From: Actinoplanes xinjiangensis | Lineage (GTDB): Bacteria; Actinomycetota; Actinomycetes; Mycobacteriales; Micromonosporaceae | DNA: 64,000 bases | Assembly: GCF_003148685.1 (NCBI RefSeq) | Contig: NZ_QGGR01000012.1 | Coordinates: 186,001-250,000, forward strand | Direction: 5' to 3' | Shown: piece by piece, positions 1 through 7,698 of the stretch | How positions within the stretch are numbered: the stretch's first letter is position 1 | Layout: each line of letters starts with the position of its first letter | Position numbers and translations under genes: made by a program | The notes under the pieces: model-generated | Told to the model about the DNA's origin: nothing | Database searches by the model: none | What the model saw: the letters and a program-made list of their open reading frames with translations, nothing else

Positions 1-279
1 GTCCTGCTCGCCGCCACCGCCGGCACCGCCCGCCACTCGCTGGTGCTGGAGCACGCGCTGCGGCCGCTCTTCTCCTACCTGCGGGCGGCGATCATCCCCA
101 CCTCGGTCTTCGCCGCCAGCGACGACTGGGGCGCCAACTCGGTCGAGGGCCCCCTGCGCGCCCGCATCGACCGTGCCGCCGCCGAACTCGCCCGCGTGGT
201 CGAACGCCGCGAACCCGCCGTGGTCACCGACCCGTTCGCCCTCACCGCCGACTTCGAGGACATGCTGAAGAACCTGTAG
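1..279 (+). CDS. NADPH-dependent FMN reductase, C-terminal part
   Basis: The frame is already open at base 1 and ends at a TAG at 277-279, so only the last 92 codons are present and the start lies outside the window. The text GTARHSLVLEHALRPLFSYL followed by an IPT(S/A)V(F/Y)AASDDWG stretch is typical of the CE1759-type FMN reductases (flavodoxin-like fold) that supply reduced FMN to luciferase-like monooxygenases. It is cytoplasmic and would use NADPH and FMN. The partner monooxygenase is probably upstream, outside the window. A hairpin terminator follows the stop. Family call is from sequence pattern; the partner is inference. Confidence 0.8.
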   Translation, partial: VLLAATAGTARHSLVLEHALRPLFSYLRAAIIPTSVFAASDDWGANSVEGPLRARIDRAAAELARVVERREPAVVTDPFALTADFEDMLKNL

Positions 280-289
280 GCCGTCGCTG

Positions 290-321
290 TCCGGTGGCAC
301 CGGGAAGACCGGGCCACCGGA
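290..321. terminator. Hairpin terminator between converging genes
   Basis: A 9-bp perfect inverted repeat (TCCGGTGGC ... GCCACCGGA) with a 14-nt loop sits 11 nt after the FMN reductase stop and before the converging receptor gene. No T-run follows, as is usual in high-GC actinomycetes. It could serve both genes. Confidence 0.5.
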
Positions 322-363
322 GAGCCGCCGCCCCGTGGTGGCCTCCCACGTCTTCCTGACTGC

Positions 364-1917
364 TCAGTTGAGGATCGCGCCGGTGACGGCGACCTGCTCC
401 TTGAGGACCCCGCCGATCAACCGCTGCGTCTGGTTGATCTCCTCGACCGCGTGGTGGATCTGCGCCAGCGAGGAGGTGACCGCGTCCACCCGCGACTGAA
501 TGGCGCTGACCTTGGCGCTGACCTCGTCGGTGGCCCGCTCGGTCTCGGTGGACAGCTCCTTCACCTCGCCCGCGACGACGGCGAACCCCTTGCCGGACTC
601 ACCGGCCCGCGCCGCCTCGATGGTCGCGTTCAGGGCGAGCAGCTTGGTCTGCGCCGCGATCGTCTGAATGGCCCGTACCACGTTGTTGATCTCCGAGCTG
701 GCCTGGCCGAGCGCCGCCACCTGCTCGTTGGCCTCGGCCGCCAGGTTCTCGCTGTTCTCCGCGACCGCCGACGCCGAGCTGACGTTGCGTTCCACCTCGG
801 CGATCGAGTCGAGCAGTTCCCGGCCCGCCTGGTGCAGCTGCTCGGTCGAGGCGAACCGCTCCAGGGCCTGCCCGACCAGGAACGCCGTGTTGCGCAGGGC
901 ACTCTCCCGGCCCGGGTACATGATCAGGGTCCGGGTGGCGAAGAAGTCCATCGTGCCGACGATCCGGCCGCCCACCCGGATCGGCAGGCACACCCCGGAC
1001 TTCACCCCGGCGGCCTGCGCCGCCGGCCGCCGGACACAGTCGGTCAGCTCCCCGAGGTCCTCGACGAACACGAGATCCCCGCGATCCCAGGCACGACCGG
1101 ACAGGCCGACGCCCCGGGCGAACGACGCGGTCATCGTCACCTGCCGGAACTCCGCACCGGCGTCACCGGACTCCAGGGCGAAACGCAGCACGTTCGCACT
1201 CTCGTCGAGCGCCCAGAACGAGCCGTACTGCCAGTCGAAGTCCTTGCGGATCGTCTCCAGAGCCGACCGCAGCGCCTCGTCCCGGCTGCTCGCCTGCGTC
1301 ATCTGGCGGATCACCGTGGAGACCGCCTCCACGTCCTGCGCGGTCTTCTCCTGCTGAACGATCTCGTGCAGGCGGACCAGCGTGCCCGAGGCCAGGACCC
1401 CGATCGCCCGCAGCGCCGACAGCCGGCCCTCCGACGGCTCCAGTTCCGCGGTGGTGAAGAAGTCCATGGTGCCGATCACCCGGCCGGCCTCGATGATCGG
1501 GAAGCAGATGCCGCTGCGTACGCCCGCACGCATCGCCTCGGGGGCGCGCACGCAGTCCGGGACGTCCGCGAGGTTCCGGACGAATACCAGGTCACGGGTA
1601 CGCCACGCGCGACCGGAGAGGCCCACCCCCTCGGCGAACGAGGCGCGGAGGGTCACGTTCCGGAACTCCTCGTTGACCGTCCCGCTGTCCTGCGCGAACC
1701 GGAGCACACCCGCCGCGGCGTCCATCTGCCAGTAGGAGCCGTACGCCCATCCGAACCGCTCCCGGACCAGCCGCAGAATGGTGCCGATGGCCTCGTCCGG
1801 CGAGGTGACCTTCTCCATCGCCTGCACGATGGCGGTGACCGCCTCCACCTCCGCGGCCGCCTCGGCGAGTTCCGACTGGAGCCTGGTGATCGTCTGGGCG
1901 TTGCGCGGTCCGAACAT
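364..1917 (-). CDS. Soluble double-GAF methyl-accepting chemotaxis-type receptor
   Basis: 517 aa from ATG 1917, chosen because a GGAGGAC ribosome site lies just upstream; an upstream ATG at 1989 has none. Residues about 10-185 and 195-365 are two GAF-like sensor domains that repeat each other (each has a YGS(Y/F)W motif and an FA(E/R)GVGLSGRAW motif). The C-terminal part carries the MCP signalling hairpin (IAAQTKLLALNATIEAARAG, then GFAVVAGEVKELS). There is no membrane segment, so it is a cytoplasmic receptor that probably senses a small ligand or redox state and talks to a CheA/CheW pair located elsewhere. The two GAF copies look like an internal duplication. Ligand unknown. Confidence 0.85.
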   Translation of the reverse strand: MFGPRNAQTITRLQSELAEAAAEVEAVTAIVQAMEKVTSPDEAIGTILRLVRERFGWAYGSYWQMDAAAGVLRFAQDSGTVNEEFRNVTLRASFAEGVGLSGRAWRTRDLVFVRNLADVPDCVRAPEAMRAGVRSGICFPIIEAGRVIGTMDFFTTAELEPSEGRLSALRAIGVLASGTLVRLHEIVQQEKTAQDVEAVSTVIRQMTQASSRDEALRSALETIRKDFDWQYGSFWALDESANVLRFALESGDAGAEFRQVTMTASFARGVGLSGRAWDRGDLVFVEDLGELTDCVRRPAAQAAGVKSGVCLPIRVGGRIVGTMDFFATRTLIMYPGRESALRNTAFLVGQALERFASTEQLHQAGRELLDSIAEVERNVSSASAVAENSENLAAEANEQVAALGQASSEINNVVRAIQTIAAQTKLLALNATIEAARAGESGKGFAVVAGEVKELSTETERATDEVSAKVSAIQSRVDAVTSSLAQIHHAVEEINQTQRLIGGVLKEQVAVTGAILN

Positions 1918-2080
1918 CGGCGGTGTCCTCCAGGTGGGAGCGGCCCGGCGCCACTCAGTCCTCACCTTCGGGCCGCCGCGTTCCGACATGAGCCCGGCGC
2001 GGCGCGGTCGAAAAGGTCAGGGCAACGGACCTGCAACGCAGACCGAAATGCGGTCGTCCCCGCACCGGCGACGGCCGGAG

Positions 2081-2572
2081 TCAGGCCGGCGGGCCGGCGA
2101 TGATCAGGGCGGAGACCGCGAGCCAGCCGATGTGCCAGGCCTGGTCGAGTTCGAACAGGCCGGTGCCGGGCCCGCTGGTCGAGGGCCCGGAGGGCCGCAC
2201 CACGCCGACGTGGTCGAGGTAGCCGCCGCGGCCCAGCAGCCGGCCCAGGCGGATCAGCGGGGTGCGCAGGTCGGCGATGAAGTGGGTGACGGCGTTGAGG
2301 ACGATCCCCGCCACGAGCCAGCCCGGCTCCAGCGGCAGGCGCAGCCACCAGCCGGCGGCGAGCAGGAAGATCGTGGTGGTCGCGGTCCACGACATGACGT
2401 GTTTCGCGCAGTGCCACAGTGCCACCGAACGCACGCAGCCCTCGTTGTCCAGGCCCTTGCCGTACGCCTGACCGCTGGTCTGCACCCAGTGGTCACCGAC
2501 GTAGTGCCCGGCGAGCATCACCGCGAATGCCACCGCCGTGGTGACCGCCCTGACCAGATCTTCGTGCTCCAT
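2081..2572 (-). CDS. DUF3307-like multi-pass membrane protein
   Basis: 163 aa from ATG 2572 (MEHEDLVRAVTTAVAF). The text GHYVGDHWVQTSGQAYGKGL, then a Cys/His pair (WHCAKHV), a hydrophobic helix and VTHFIADLRTPLIRLGR matches the DUF3307-type proteins common on actinobacterial plasmids, phages and chromosomes. About four membrane helices are visible. The conserved His and Asp residues lie at helix ends and could be catalytic or metal-binding, but the function is unknown. An in-frame ATG at 2659 would add 29 residues with no membrane or motif content, so the shorter start is preferred. Confidence 0.65.
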   Translation of the reverse strand: MEHEDLVRAVTTAVAFAVMLAGHYVGDHWVQTSGQAYGKGLDNEGCVRSVALWHCAKHVMSWTATTTIFLLAAGWWLRLPLEPGWLVAGIVLNAVTHFIADLRTPLIRLGRLLGRGGYLDHVGVVRPSGPSTSGPGTGLFELDQAWHIGWLAVSALIIAGPPA

Positions 2573-2809
2573 GCCGCGATCCGCCTCCGCCGAGAGTGCC
2601 GTCTCATTGACCACTCCAGCACTACGACGCGGCTGGAACCCGCAAACGTGTCCGCGCACACTGCGTCACGTCCGTCACCCCCCGCAAACCTTAAGACCTT
2701 CAAGACCCCTTTTCGGTACGGCCACGAGGAGGAACCGTGAGCCACCGGCGCGACGCGGGCCGGACACCGGGCCGAAGCGCGACCGCCGGGCCGGATGCGA
2801 ATGTCCCGC

Positions 2810-3661
2810 CTACTTCCCCGGCTGGTCCTCACCGCTGTCTCGAGCGCCGTGAGACAGCGGTGAGGACCAGCCGGGGGTGAGATCCCAGCCGCGGACCCGG
2901 TGGATGCGGGCGGTCTTCGGGTAGGCGGTGACCGGTGACCGGCCGCCGGTCTCGAAGATGTCGATCATCAGGATCAGCGGGTAGTCCGGGGCCTGGGGGA
3001 ACCGGCCGACGACCCGGCCCTCGCAGCCGATCACGGTGCCGCCGGCGCCCCAGATCGCGGTCCACGTGTGCGGGCGCGACGCGTCGACCGGAACGGGCAC
3101 CTCGCCCATGTCGGTGCGCAGCCGGTCGTCGTGGTGTGCCTTGATCCCGATCCGGGCGGTCGTGGTGGCGGGACCGACCGCCTCGGCGTCGATCTCGAAG
3201 ACGCAGATCTCCCCACTGTCACGGGGGTCGAGGTGTTCGCTGCCGACCAGCCAGACGGCCAGCATGCTGCCGGGATCGACGGCGGCGCGCACGGTCACGT
3301 CGACCCGGCCGGCCGACGGTGCCCAGAGCAGGCGGGTCCCGGCCGGGGTGCGGACGGTCAGCCCGTCCGGCCGGTGCCGGTGGGTGCCGCGGTGCCCGCC
3401 CACCGCCCCGGAGAAGTCGCCGGTCTGCACGTTCGACACCCGCAACGGGGCGTCCTCGGGCCGCCAGTCCGGCTGATCGTCGTCGATCCGCAGCCGTAGC
3501 CCGTCACCGTCGAGGTCGTATCGTGCCCGGGACCGCTCGGGGGTGCTCCAGTGCGGCAGGTAGTGATCGATCCACAGGTCGGCCCGCAGCGCCGGCCCGG
3601 TGAAGTCGTCGGCGAGGTCGGGCGCGCGGGACGGCGGCTCGGGCAGCGCTTCGAAGGTCAC
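2810..3661 (-). CDS. GH16-like glycoside hydrolase (concanavalin A fold)
   Basis: 283 aa from GTG 3661. The N-terminal part starts with DDFTGPALRADLWIDHYLPHW, as in GH16-like beta-sandwich enzymes, and the catalytic-type motif is visible as FEIDAE (ExDxE). No signal peptide is seen, so it may be cytoplasmic or use a non-classical route. The end of the protein (TPGWSSPLSHGARDSG and on to the stop) is encoded by the palindromic repeat at 2816-2876, so the natural C-terminus was probably replaced or lengthened when the repeat arrived. The substrate is not predictable; beta-glucan-type polysaccharides are usual for the family. Confidence 0.75.
   Translation of the reverse strand: MTFEALPEPPSRAPDLADDFTGPALRADLWIDHYLPHWSTPERSRARYDLDGDGLRLRIDDDQPDWRPEDAPLRVSNVQTGDFSGAVGGHRGTHRHRPDGLTVRTPAGTRLLWAPSAGRVDVTVRAAVDPGSMLAVWLVGSEHLDPRDSGEICVFEIDAEAVGPATTTARIGIKAHHDDRLRTDMGEVPVPVDASRPHTWTAIWGAGGTVIGCEGRVVGRFPQAPDYPLILMIDIFETGGRSPVTAYPKTARIHRVRGWDLTPGWSSPLSHGARDSGEDQPGK
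2816..2876. repeat. Palindromic repeat, copy A (26-bp perfect stem)
   Basis: Arms 2816-2841 and 2851-2876 are perfect 26-bp complements around a 9-nt loop. The core CACCGCTGTCTC/GAGACAGCGGTG is shared with copies at 12999-13180 and 42828-42888. This copy overlaps the 3' end of the GH16-like gene, whose last ~20 codons it supplies. Confidence 0.9.
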
Positions 3662-3813
3662 ACCCCATCACATCACACCCCGTTTCTGATGACTTCCGGT
3701 AACCGTCGTCCGGATCGCTATGACGGTGCGTGACTCCCAAAATGCGGACGACTGCGTCACATCGGGGTGGGGGTCACGCCGATGGGCGGTAAGGGGCAGG
3801 TAGCCTCCCGGTC

Positions 3814-4272
3814 ATGCGAGCAATGACCACCGTGGCCGTCGTCACCAGCACCCTTCTGGCGATCTCCGGCTGCGCTACCAGCGGGCCCTCCGGCGCTCCG
3901 GCTGCCCCCGCCGCCCCGGCGGTGACCGCCAGCGGCCTGGACGAGGCCACCGCGGCGGTGTGCGGCATCGCCAACCAGGCCACTCTCGGTGAGGGCGGCT
4001 ACGACTTCGACGTCGCCACCGCCACCCAGATCGTGACTCTAGGTCAGGACTCGAAGAGCACGGTGATCACCGCGGCGGCCAACGTGCTCTCCGTCCCGAC
4101 CCGGCAGGCGCAGGCCGCCGCCGGTCAGCCGGAGGAGGCGAGTCACCTCGCCGAGCTGCGCACCGCGATGCTGAAGTTCCAGACCATCTGCCAGGACGTG
4201 GACGCGCTGGTCGTCAGCATCCAGGAGAGCGAGTACGCGGTCGACGACGACGCGGTCAAGTCGACCCGCTGA
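3814..4272 (+). CDS. Small secreted lipoprotein of unknown function
   Basis: 152 aa from ATG 3814. Residues 1-20 form a lipoprotein signal ending in the lipobox LAISGC, with Cys20 as the lipidated residue, followed by an Ala/Pro/Ser linker and a helical domain of about 110 residues with two further Cys (VCGIANQ and TICQDVD) that could form a disulphide. The start codon lies 7 nt behind TAGCCT, so a leaderless transcript is likely. No enzyme motif is seen. Attached to the outer face of the membrane (inference from the lipobox). Confidence 0.75.
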   Translation: MRAMTTVAVVTSTLLAISGCATSGPSGAPAAPAAPAVTASGLDEATAAVCGIANQATLGEGGYDFDVATATQIVTLGQDSKSTVITAAANVLSVPTRQAQAAAGQPEEASHLAELRTAMLKFQTICQDVDALVVSIQESEYAVDDDAVKSTR

Positions 4273-4284
4273 GCGCTGTGGCGA

Positions 4285-4316
4285 GAACCCCCGGCCCGGA
4301 AACGGCCCGGGGGTTC
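4285..4316 (+). terminator. Hairpin terminator after the lipoprotein gene
   Basis: A 10-bp arm pair GAACCCCCGG / CCGGGGGTTC encloses a 3-bp inner stem with a GAAA loop, 12 nt after the stop at 4272. A strong GC hairpin without T-run. Confidence 0.7.
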
Positions 4317-4529
4317 CGTGCGTCCGGGGCACACCGTCCACAGCGGTCCCGCCGCCGCGCCGGCCGTGTCTTACCTGACGGGGGCCCCGAGGTGCTGATA
4401 CGGTTCCGGGCGCTCACTCGGGAGGAGTCGTTTGTTCGATGAGGATGATCGGCTGTCCGGCCCATGTGAGCGGAACCGGTGTGGCGGTAGGTTCACCGTC
4501 CACACGTCACCTGGCCTTGGGGGAGTGCC

Positions 4530-4865
4530 TTGCAGGTGAACGACCCGGCTCGCGACGCATTACAGCAGGTGGAGAGCGCCGCACACCTGTATGCGGCGGG
4601 CGAGGACGAGATAGCGGAGTTTCGGGAGATCCTGGCGCGCCAGCACCCGAACGACCGCGGTACCTACGCGTGCGCCGCCCTGGACCGGGTGATCACCGAC
4701 ATCGCCTTCGATCACCGCACCGAATGCGACGGCGGGCCGGACTGCCGGACCTGTGCGGGCCTGCGCGACGCCCTGGCGATCGCGGTGGCCAGCGTCCGTT
4801 CGATGATCGCCGACGAGATGACCTGGCGTAACCGGCGCAACCGGCGCTGGTTCTGGAACCGCTGA
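4530..4865 (+). CDS. Hypothetical protein with Cys-rich centre
   Basis: 111 aa from TTG 4530 (GGGGGAG five nt upstream); GTG 4536 is an alternative. The protein is soluble, with an N-terminal helix, then HRTECDGGPDCRTCAGLRDAL, where three Cys and nearby His could bind a metal, and a basic tail (RNRRNRRWFWNR). I do not recognise the family. The Cys spacing (C-x5-C-x2-C) hints at a small zinc or iron-sulphur site, but this is only suggestive. It stands alone between a terminator and a converging cupin gene. Confidence 0.55.
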   Translation: MQVNDPARDALQQVESAAHLYAAGEDEIAEFREILARQHPNDRGTYACAALDRVITDIAFDHRTECDGGPDCRTCAGLRDALAIAVASVRSMIADEMTWRNRRNRRWFWNR

Positions 4866-4901
4866 CCCGGGCCCGGCCGGCACATCACGGGGGGCTGACC
4901 G

Positions 4902-5327
4902 TCACTCCAGGCGGAAATCGGCGAAGTCGAAGCCCGGCGCCACCACACAGCTGACCAGGACGGGTGCGGTACCGGCGGGTTCCGCGGCCTGCCAGACGCC
5001 GGGCGGGATCAGCACCTGCGGCTCCTGGCCGGCGGCGATGTCCGGGCCGAGCAGCACCTCGTCCCCGTCGGCGGGCCGGTCGCCGCTGCCACCGCGCCGC
5101 AGCAGCAGTGGGCCGCCCGAATGCCAGAACCACAGCTCGGCCGAGCGCACCACGTGCCAGGCGGACCGCTCGCCCGGATGCAGCAGGAAGTAGATGGCGG
5201 TGGCGGCGTGCCGGGGCCCGTCGTAGCCGTCCGGTTCGAACGTGACGGGCGAGCGCCACGTCTCCCGGTACCAGCCACCCTCGGGGTGCGGTTCCAGGCC
5301 GAGGCGCTCGACAAGATCAGAAGCCAT
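4902..5327 (-). CDS. Cupin protein of the DUF985 family
   Basis: 141 aa from ATG 5327. The sequence LVERLGLEPHPEGGWYRETW, then TAIYFLLHPGERSAWHVVRSAELW and LIPPGVWQAAEP, is the full DUF985 pattern (RmlC-like cupin; relatives are annotated as cupin-fold sugar epimerase-like proteins). His and Glu in the WHVVRSAE segment are likely metal ligands. Cytoplasmic; substrate unknown. An in-frame upstream ATG at 5495 adds 56 residues unlike the family and is rejected. It is followed upstream by a small hypothetical gene on the same strand with a 58-nt gap. Confidence 0.85.
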   Translation of the reverse strand: MASDLVERLGLEPHPEGGWYRETWRSPVTFEPDGYDGPRHAATAIYFLLHPGERSAWHVVRSAELWFWHSGGPLLLRRGGSGDRPADGDEVLLGPDIAAGQEPQVLIPPGVWQAAEPAGTAPVLVSCVVAPGFDFADFRLE

Positions 5328-5385
5328 GGACCGGATCCTATGCCGGATCCCGCCGGCGCAGGCCGGTACGGTGCACCCCGTCGGA

Positions 5386-5712
5386 TCAGCGTTCGGCCGC
5401 TGCGTCGTTGGCCTGGTCGGCGGCGAGCAACGCGGCACCGAACCGTTCCGCGACGTGCTCGAGCCAGCCCGGCTCCTCGTAGGCGAGGTCCGCACCCCGC
5501 GCCTCCCGGAGTCCCCGTAGGAGATCCCGAAGGCGGCTCTCCGGTGTGCGCCTGGCGGGCTTGATACGCCGGTCCGAGGTCGTCCATCGGCGTACGGCGG
5601 TGTCGATGCAGCCCGACGGGTCGCACGGCTGCCAGTGCTCCGCGACCCGGACTTCGCGGAGGATCGCGGCCAACGCCGCCGCCTGCTCCTCCCGGGACTG
5701 CCGCACGCTCAT
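5386..5712 (-). CDS. Hypothetical helical protein
   Basis: 108 aa from ATG 5712 (MSVRQSREEQAAALAAILREV). The protein is charged and helical with two Cys (PCDPSGCIDTAVRRW). No family recognised and no membrane segment. It shares strand with the downstream DUF985 cupin gene (58-nt gap) and may be co-transcribed. Confidence 0.45.
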   Translation of the reverse strand: MSVRQSREEQAAALAAILREVRVAEHWQPCDPSGCIDTAVRRWTTSDRRIKPARRTPESRLRDLLRGLREARGADLAYEEPGWLEHVAERFGAALLAADQANDAAAER

Positions 5713-5832
5713 CGCACGATGATGCCGTGGACGGCCTCCCGGGCGCACCCGACTTCAGGCGTCGCCGCCCGGCGCCGGTCGTCCCGATCGAGGGGCCCGC
5801 CTCCGTGCGGCTCCACCAGACCGTCGGTTCGT

Positions 5833-7297
5833 TCAGAGGGCGTAGGGGACGCGGAACAGCCCGTTCGGGTCGGTGGCGGCCTGGAGCCGGCGCAGTCGTT
5901 CCAGATGGGCGCCGTGATAACGCGCCGGATCGGTGGGCCCGGGTTCCAGATAGTTCACATACCGCCCCGACGACCACGGCGCCACCGCGCGATGCCCGGA
6001 CTCGATCCACCCGTACCCGTCCGCCACCGACGCCGGATCGGCGTTCGGCAGGTCCACCAGCCATTGCAGCATGCTGCTGGCACCGTGCCACGGGAAGGCG
6101 TTGTCCCCGGCCGGCACCCGAGCCGGCGCCCCGGTCATCCGCTTTAATTTCGCCAGACCCGGCCGGCGACTCGCGGCCCGCGCCTGCACCACCGTGAGCA
6201 GCGCGTTCACCCCGTCCGGCGGTACCGTGCCGCGGAAGATCTCGCTACCGATCACATGCGTGCCCCGCGCGGCGCCGGCCGCCCGATCCCGCAAGAGCTG
6301 CACGTGCGGTGCACTCTCGACCTTCGCCGTGGCCGGCTCCCGGCCGATCGCCCGGGTCAGCGCGGCCACCTCGGCGGCCCCGTCGCCGTCGAGGACGTAA
6401 CCCCCGATCCGCACCGACAGCGCACCCACCGTATCGGAGGTGAACTGGCACGCCGACCAGCTGTTGTCCGGCGCCACCGTGTTCCGTGCCTGCCAGCCGG
6501 CGGCGCGCGGCGGCGTCCGCCCACGGATAGGTGAGCACGTACGCCGTCGTGGTCCCGGCCGGATGGGTGCGCATCCGCCACGACGTGACCACCCCGAACC
6601 GGCCGCCTCCGCCGCCGCGCAGCCCCCAGAACAGCTCCGGCTCCCGCTCGGCGTCCACGGTCCGGTAGCGGCCGTCCGCGGTCACCACGTCCGCGGCCAC
6701 GACGTTGTCACACGTCAAGCCGTAGGCGGAAGCCGCCGACCCGATCCCGCCGCCGCAGGTCAGGCCGCTGATGCCGACGCTGCCACAGGTGCCGGCCGGC
6801 ACCGAGACACCACTCGCGGCGAGACCACCGTAGACGTCGATCAGGGTGGCACCCCCGCCGATCGTCGCCGTCCGGGTCGCCGCGTCGAAACCGACACTTT
6901 TCATCGGCCGCACGTCGAGAACGATGCCGGTGCCGGTGGTGGACGCCCCGACATACGAGTGGCCGCCGCCGCGGGGCACGATCGGCAGCCCCGTCCGCAC
7001 CGCGAACCGCACCGCCTCGACGACATCCGCCGGCCCCGCACACCGCACGATCGCCGGCGGCCGGATCCCGTCGAACCGCGGCGAGAACAGCTGTCGCGTC
7101 GGGTCGTAGGAGGCGGTGCCGGGCAGGACGAGCCCGCCTTCGAGCCCCGCGGCGAGCGCCTGCCAGTCCGCCGCCGTCGGGGGTGCGGTCGGCGTCGGAC
7201 GCGGTGTGATCCCCTGCGGACTCGCCGAAGGCTCGGGCCGGGGCGAGACCAGCCCGGCAAGACCGGCGCTGAACAGGGCACGACGGGACAACGGCAT
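5833..7297 (-). pseudogene. Frameshifted FAD-linked oxidase, BBE family
   Basis: Two consecutive frames together give one ~485-residue berberine-bridge-type oxidase. The N-terminal frame (7297 down to about 6510) has a Tat-like signal (SRRALFSAGLAGL), the FAD site PRGGGHSYVG (His as likely covalent FAD ligand) and GTCGSVGISGLTCGGGIG. The C-terminal frame (about 6510 to 5833) carries NSWSACQ, a substrate domain and the closing VNYLEPG ... DPNGLFRVPYAL. The join falls in a GCC/GCG run near 6495-6515, where an extra base (or two-base loss) moves the reading. Either a true inactivation or a sequencing error in a GC run. Would be an exported flavin oxidase if intact. Confidence 0.85.
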
Positions 7298-7386
7298 ACA
7301 AAGATCCTGGCATAGGGCTTTATATCCGTTATGCGATTCGCCGAGGTATCGCCGCCGCGGTCACAGCAACTCGGGCGCGACCCCGG

Positions 7387-7432
7387 CCGGTGTTGCCGGT
7401 CAGCCGGCGCGGGGACCGGCCCGTGTTGCGGG
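7387..7432 (-). repeat. Two tandem hairpins with the same CAACA loop
   Basis: On the minus strand, directly after the stop of the SPOR-like gene, come CCCG-CAACA-CGGG (7432-7420) and CCGG-CAACA-CCGG (7399-7387), 33 bp apart. Loop and flanks agree while the stem pairs differ in a compensated way. Possible terminator pair. Confidence 0.5.
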
Positions 7433-7621
7433 TCAGGCGGCGCCGGTACCCGGCTGTGGCTGATCGGAGGCGGCCGCGGCTACCCAATAGAGCTGCTTGT
7501 GCCCGCGCGCCTCCATCTCGGCTGCCAGCTCCTCGGCCTCCGCCCGTACCGCCCGCTTCGTCACCACGAAACGATTGCCGTTGTCGTCCTGCCGCCACAC
7601 CACCCAAGCCGCGTCCGTCAC
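7433..7621 (-). CDS. SPOR-like small protein
   Basis: 62 aa from GTG 7621 (AGGATGGGG upstream). The text WVVWRQDDNGNRFVVTKRAV, then a helix and ARGHKQLYWV, matches the short SPOR-domain proteins of about 60-80 residues found in many actinomycetes. SPOR domains bind denuded glycan in peptidoglycan, but these short versions have no signal peptide and no proven role. A longer reading from 7870 only adds antisense-type Arg-rich text of the LD-carboxypeptidase gene and is rejected. Located between an LD-carboxypeptidase (a cell-wall recycling enzyme) and the broken oxidase. Confidence 0.7.
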   Translation of the reverse strand: MTDAAWVVWRQDDNGNRFVVTKRAVRAEAEELAAEMEARGHKQLYWVAAAASDQPQPGTGAA

Positions 7622-7698
7622 CACCCCATCCTGCCGTGTCGCAGGCGATCTGCTCTTGCACGATGGCGTTGCCCGACGTCTCCGACGTCTCCGACGGG

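Noticed and set aside
451..2103. 550-residue plus-strand frame over the GAF-MCP gene
   Set aside because: Arg/Gly/Leu-rich shadow text; the minus strand has two GAF domains and a full MCP hairpin.
7329..7661. 110-residue minus frame overlapping the SPOR-like gene
   Set aside because: Different frame from the recognisable WVVWRQDDNGNRF protein and Gly/Arg-rich only.
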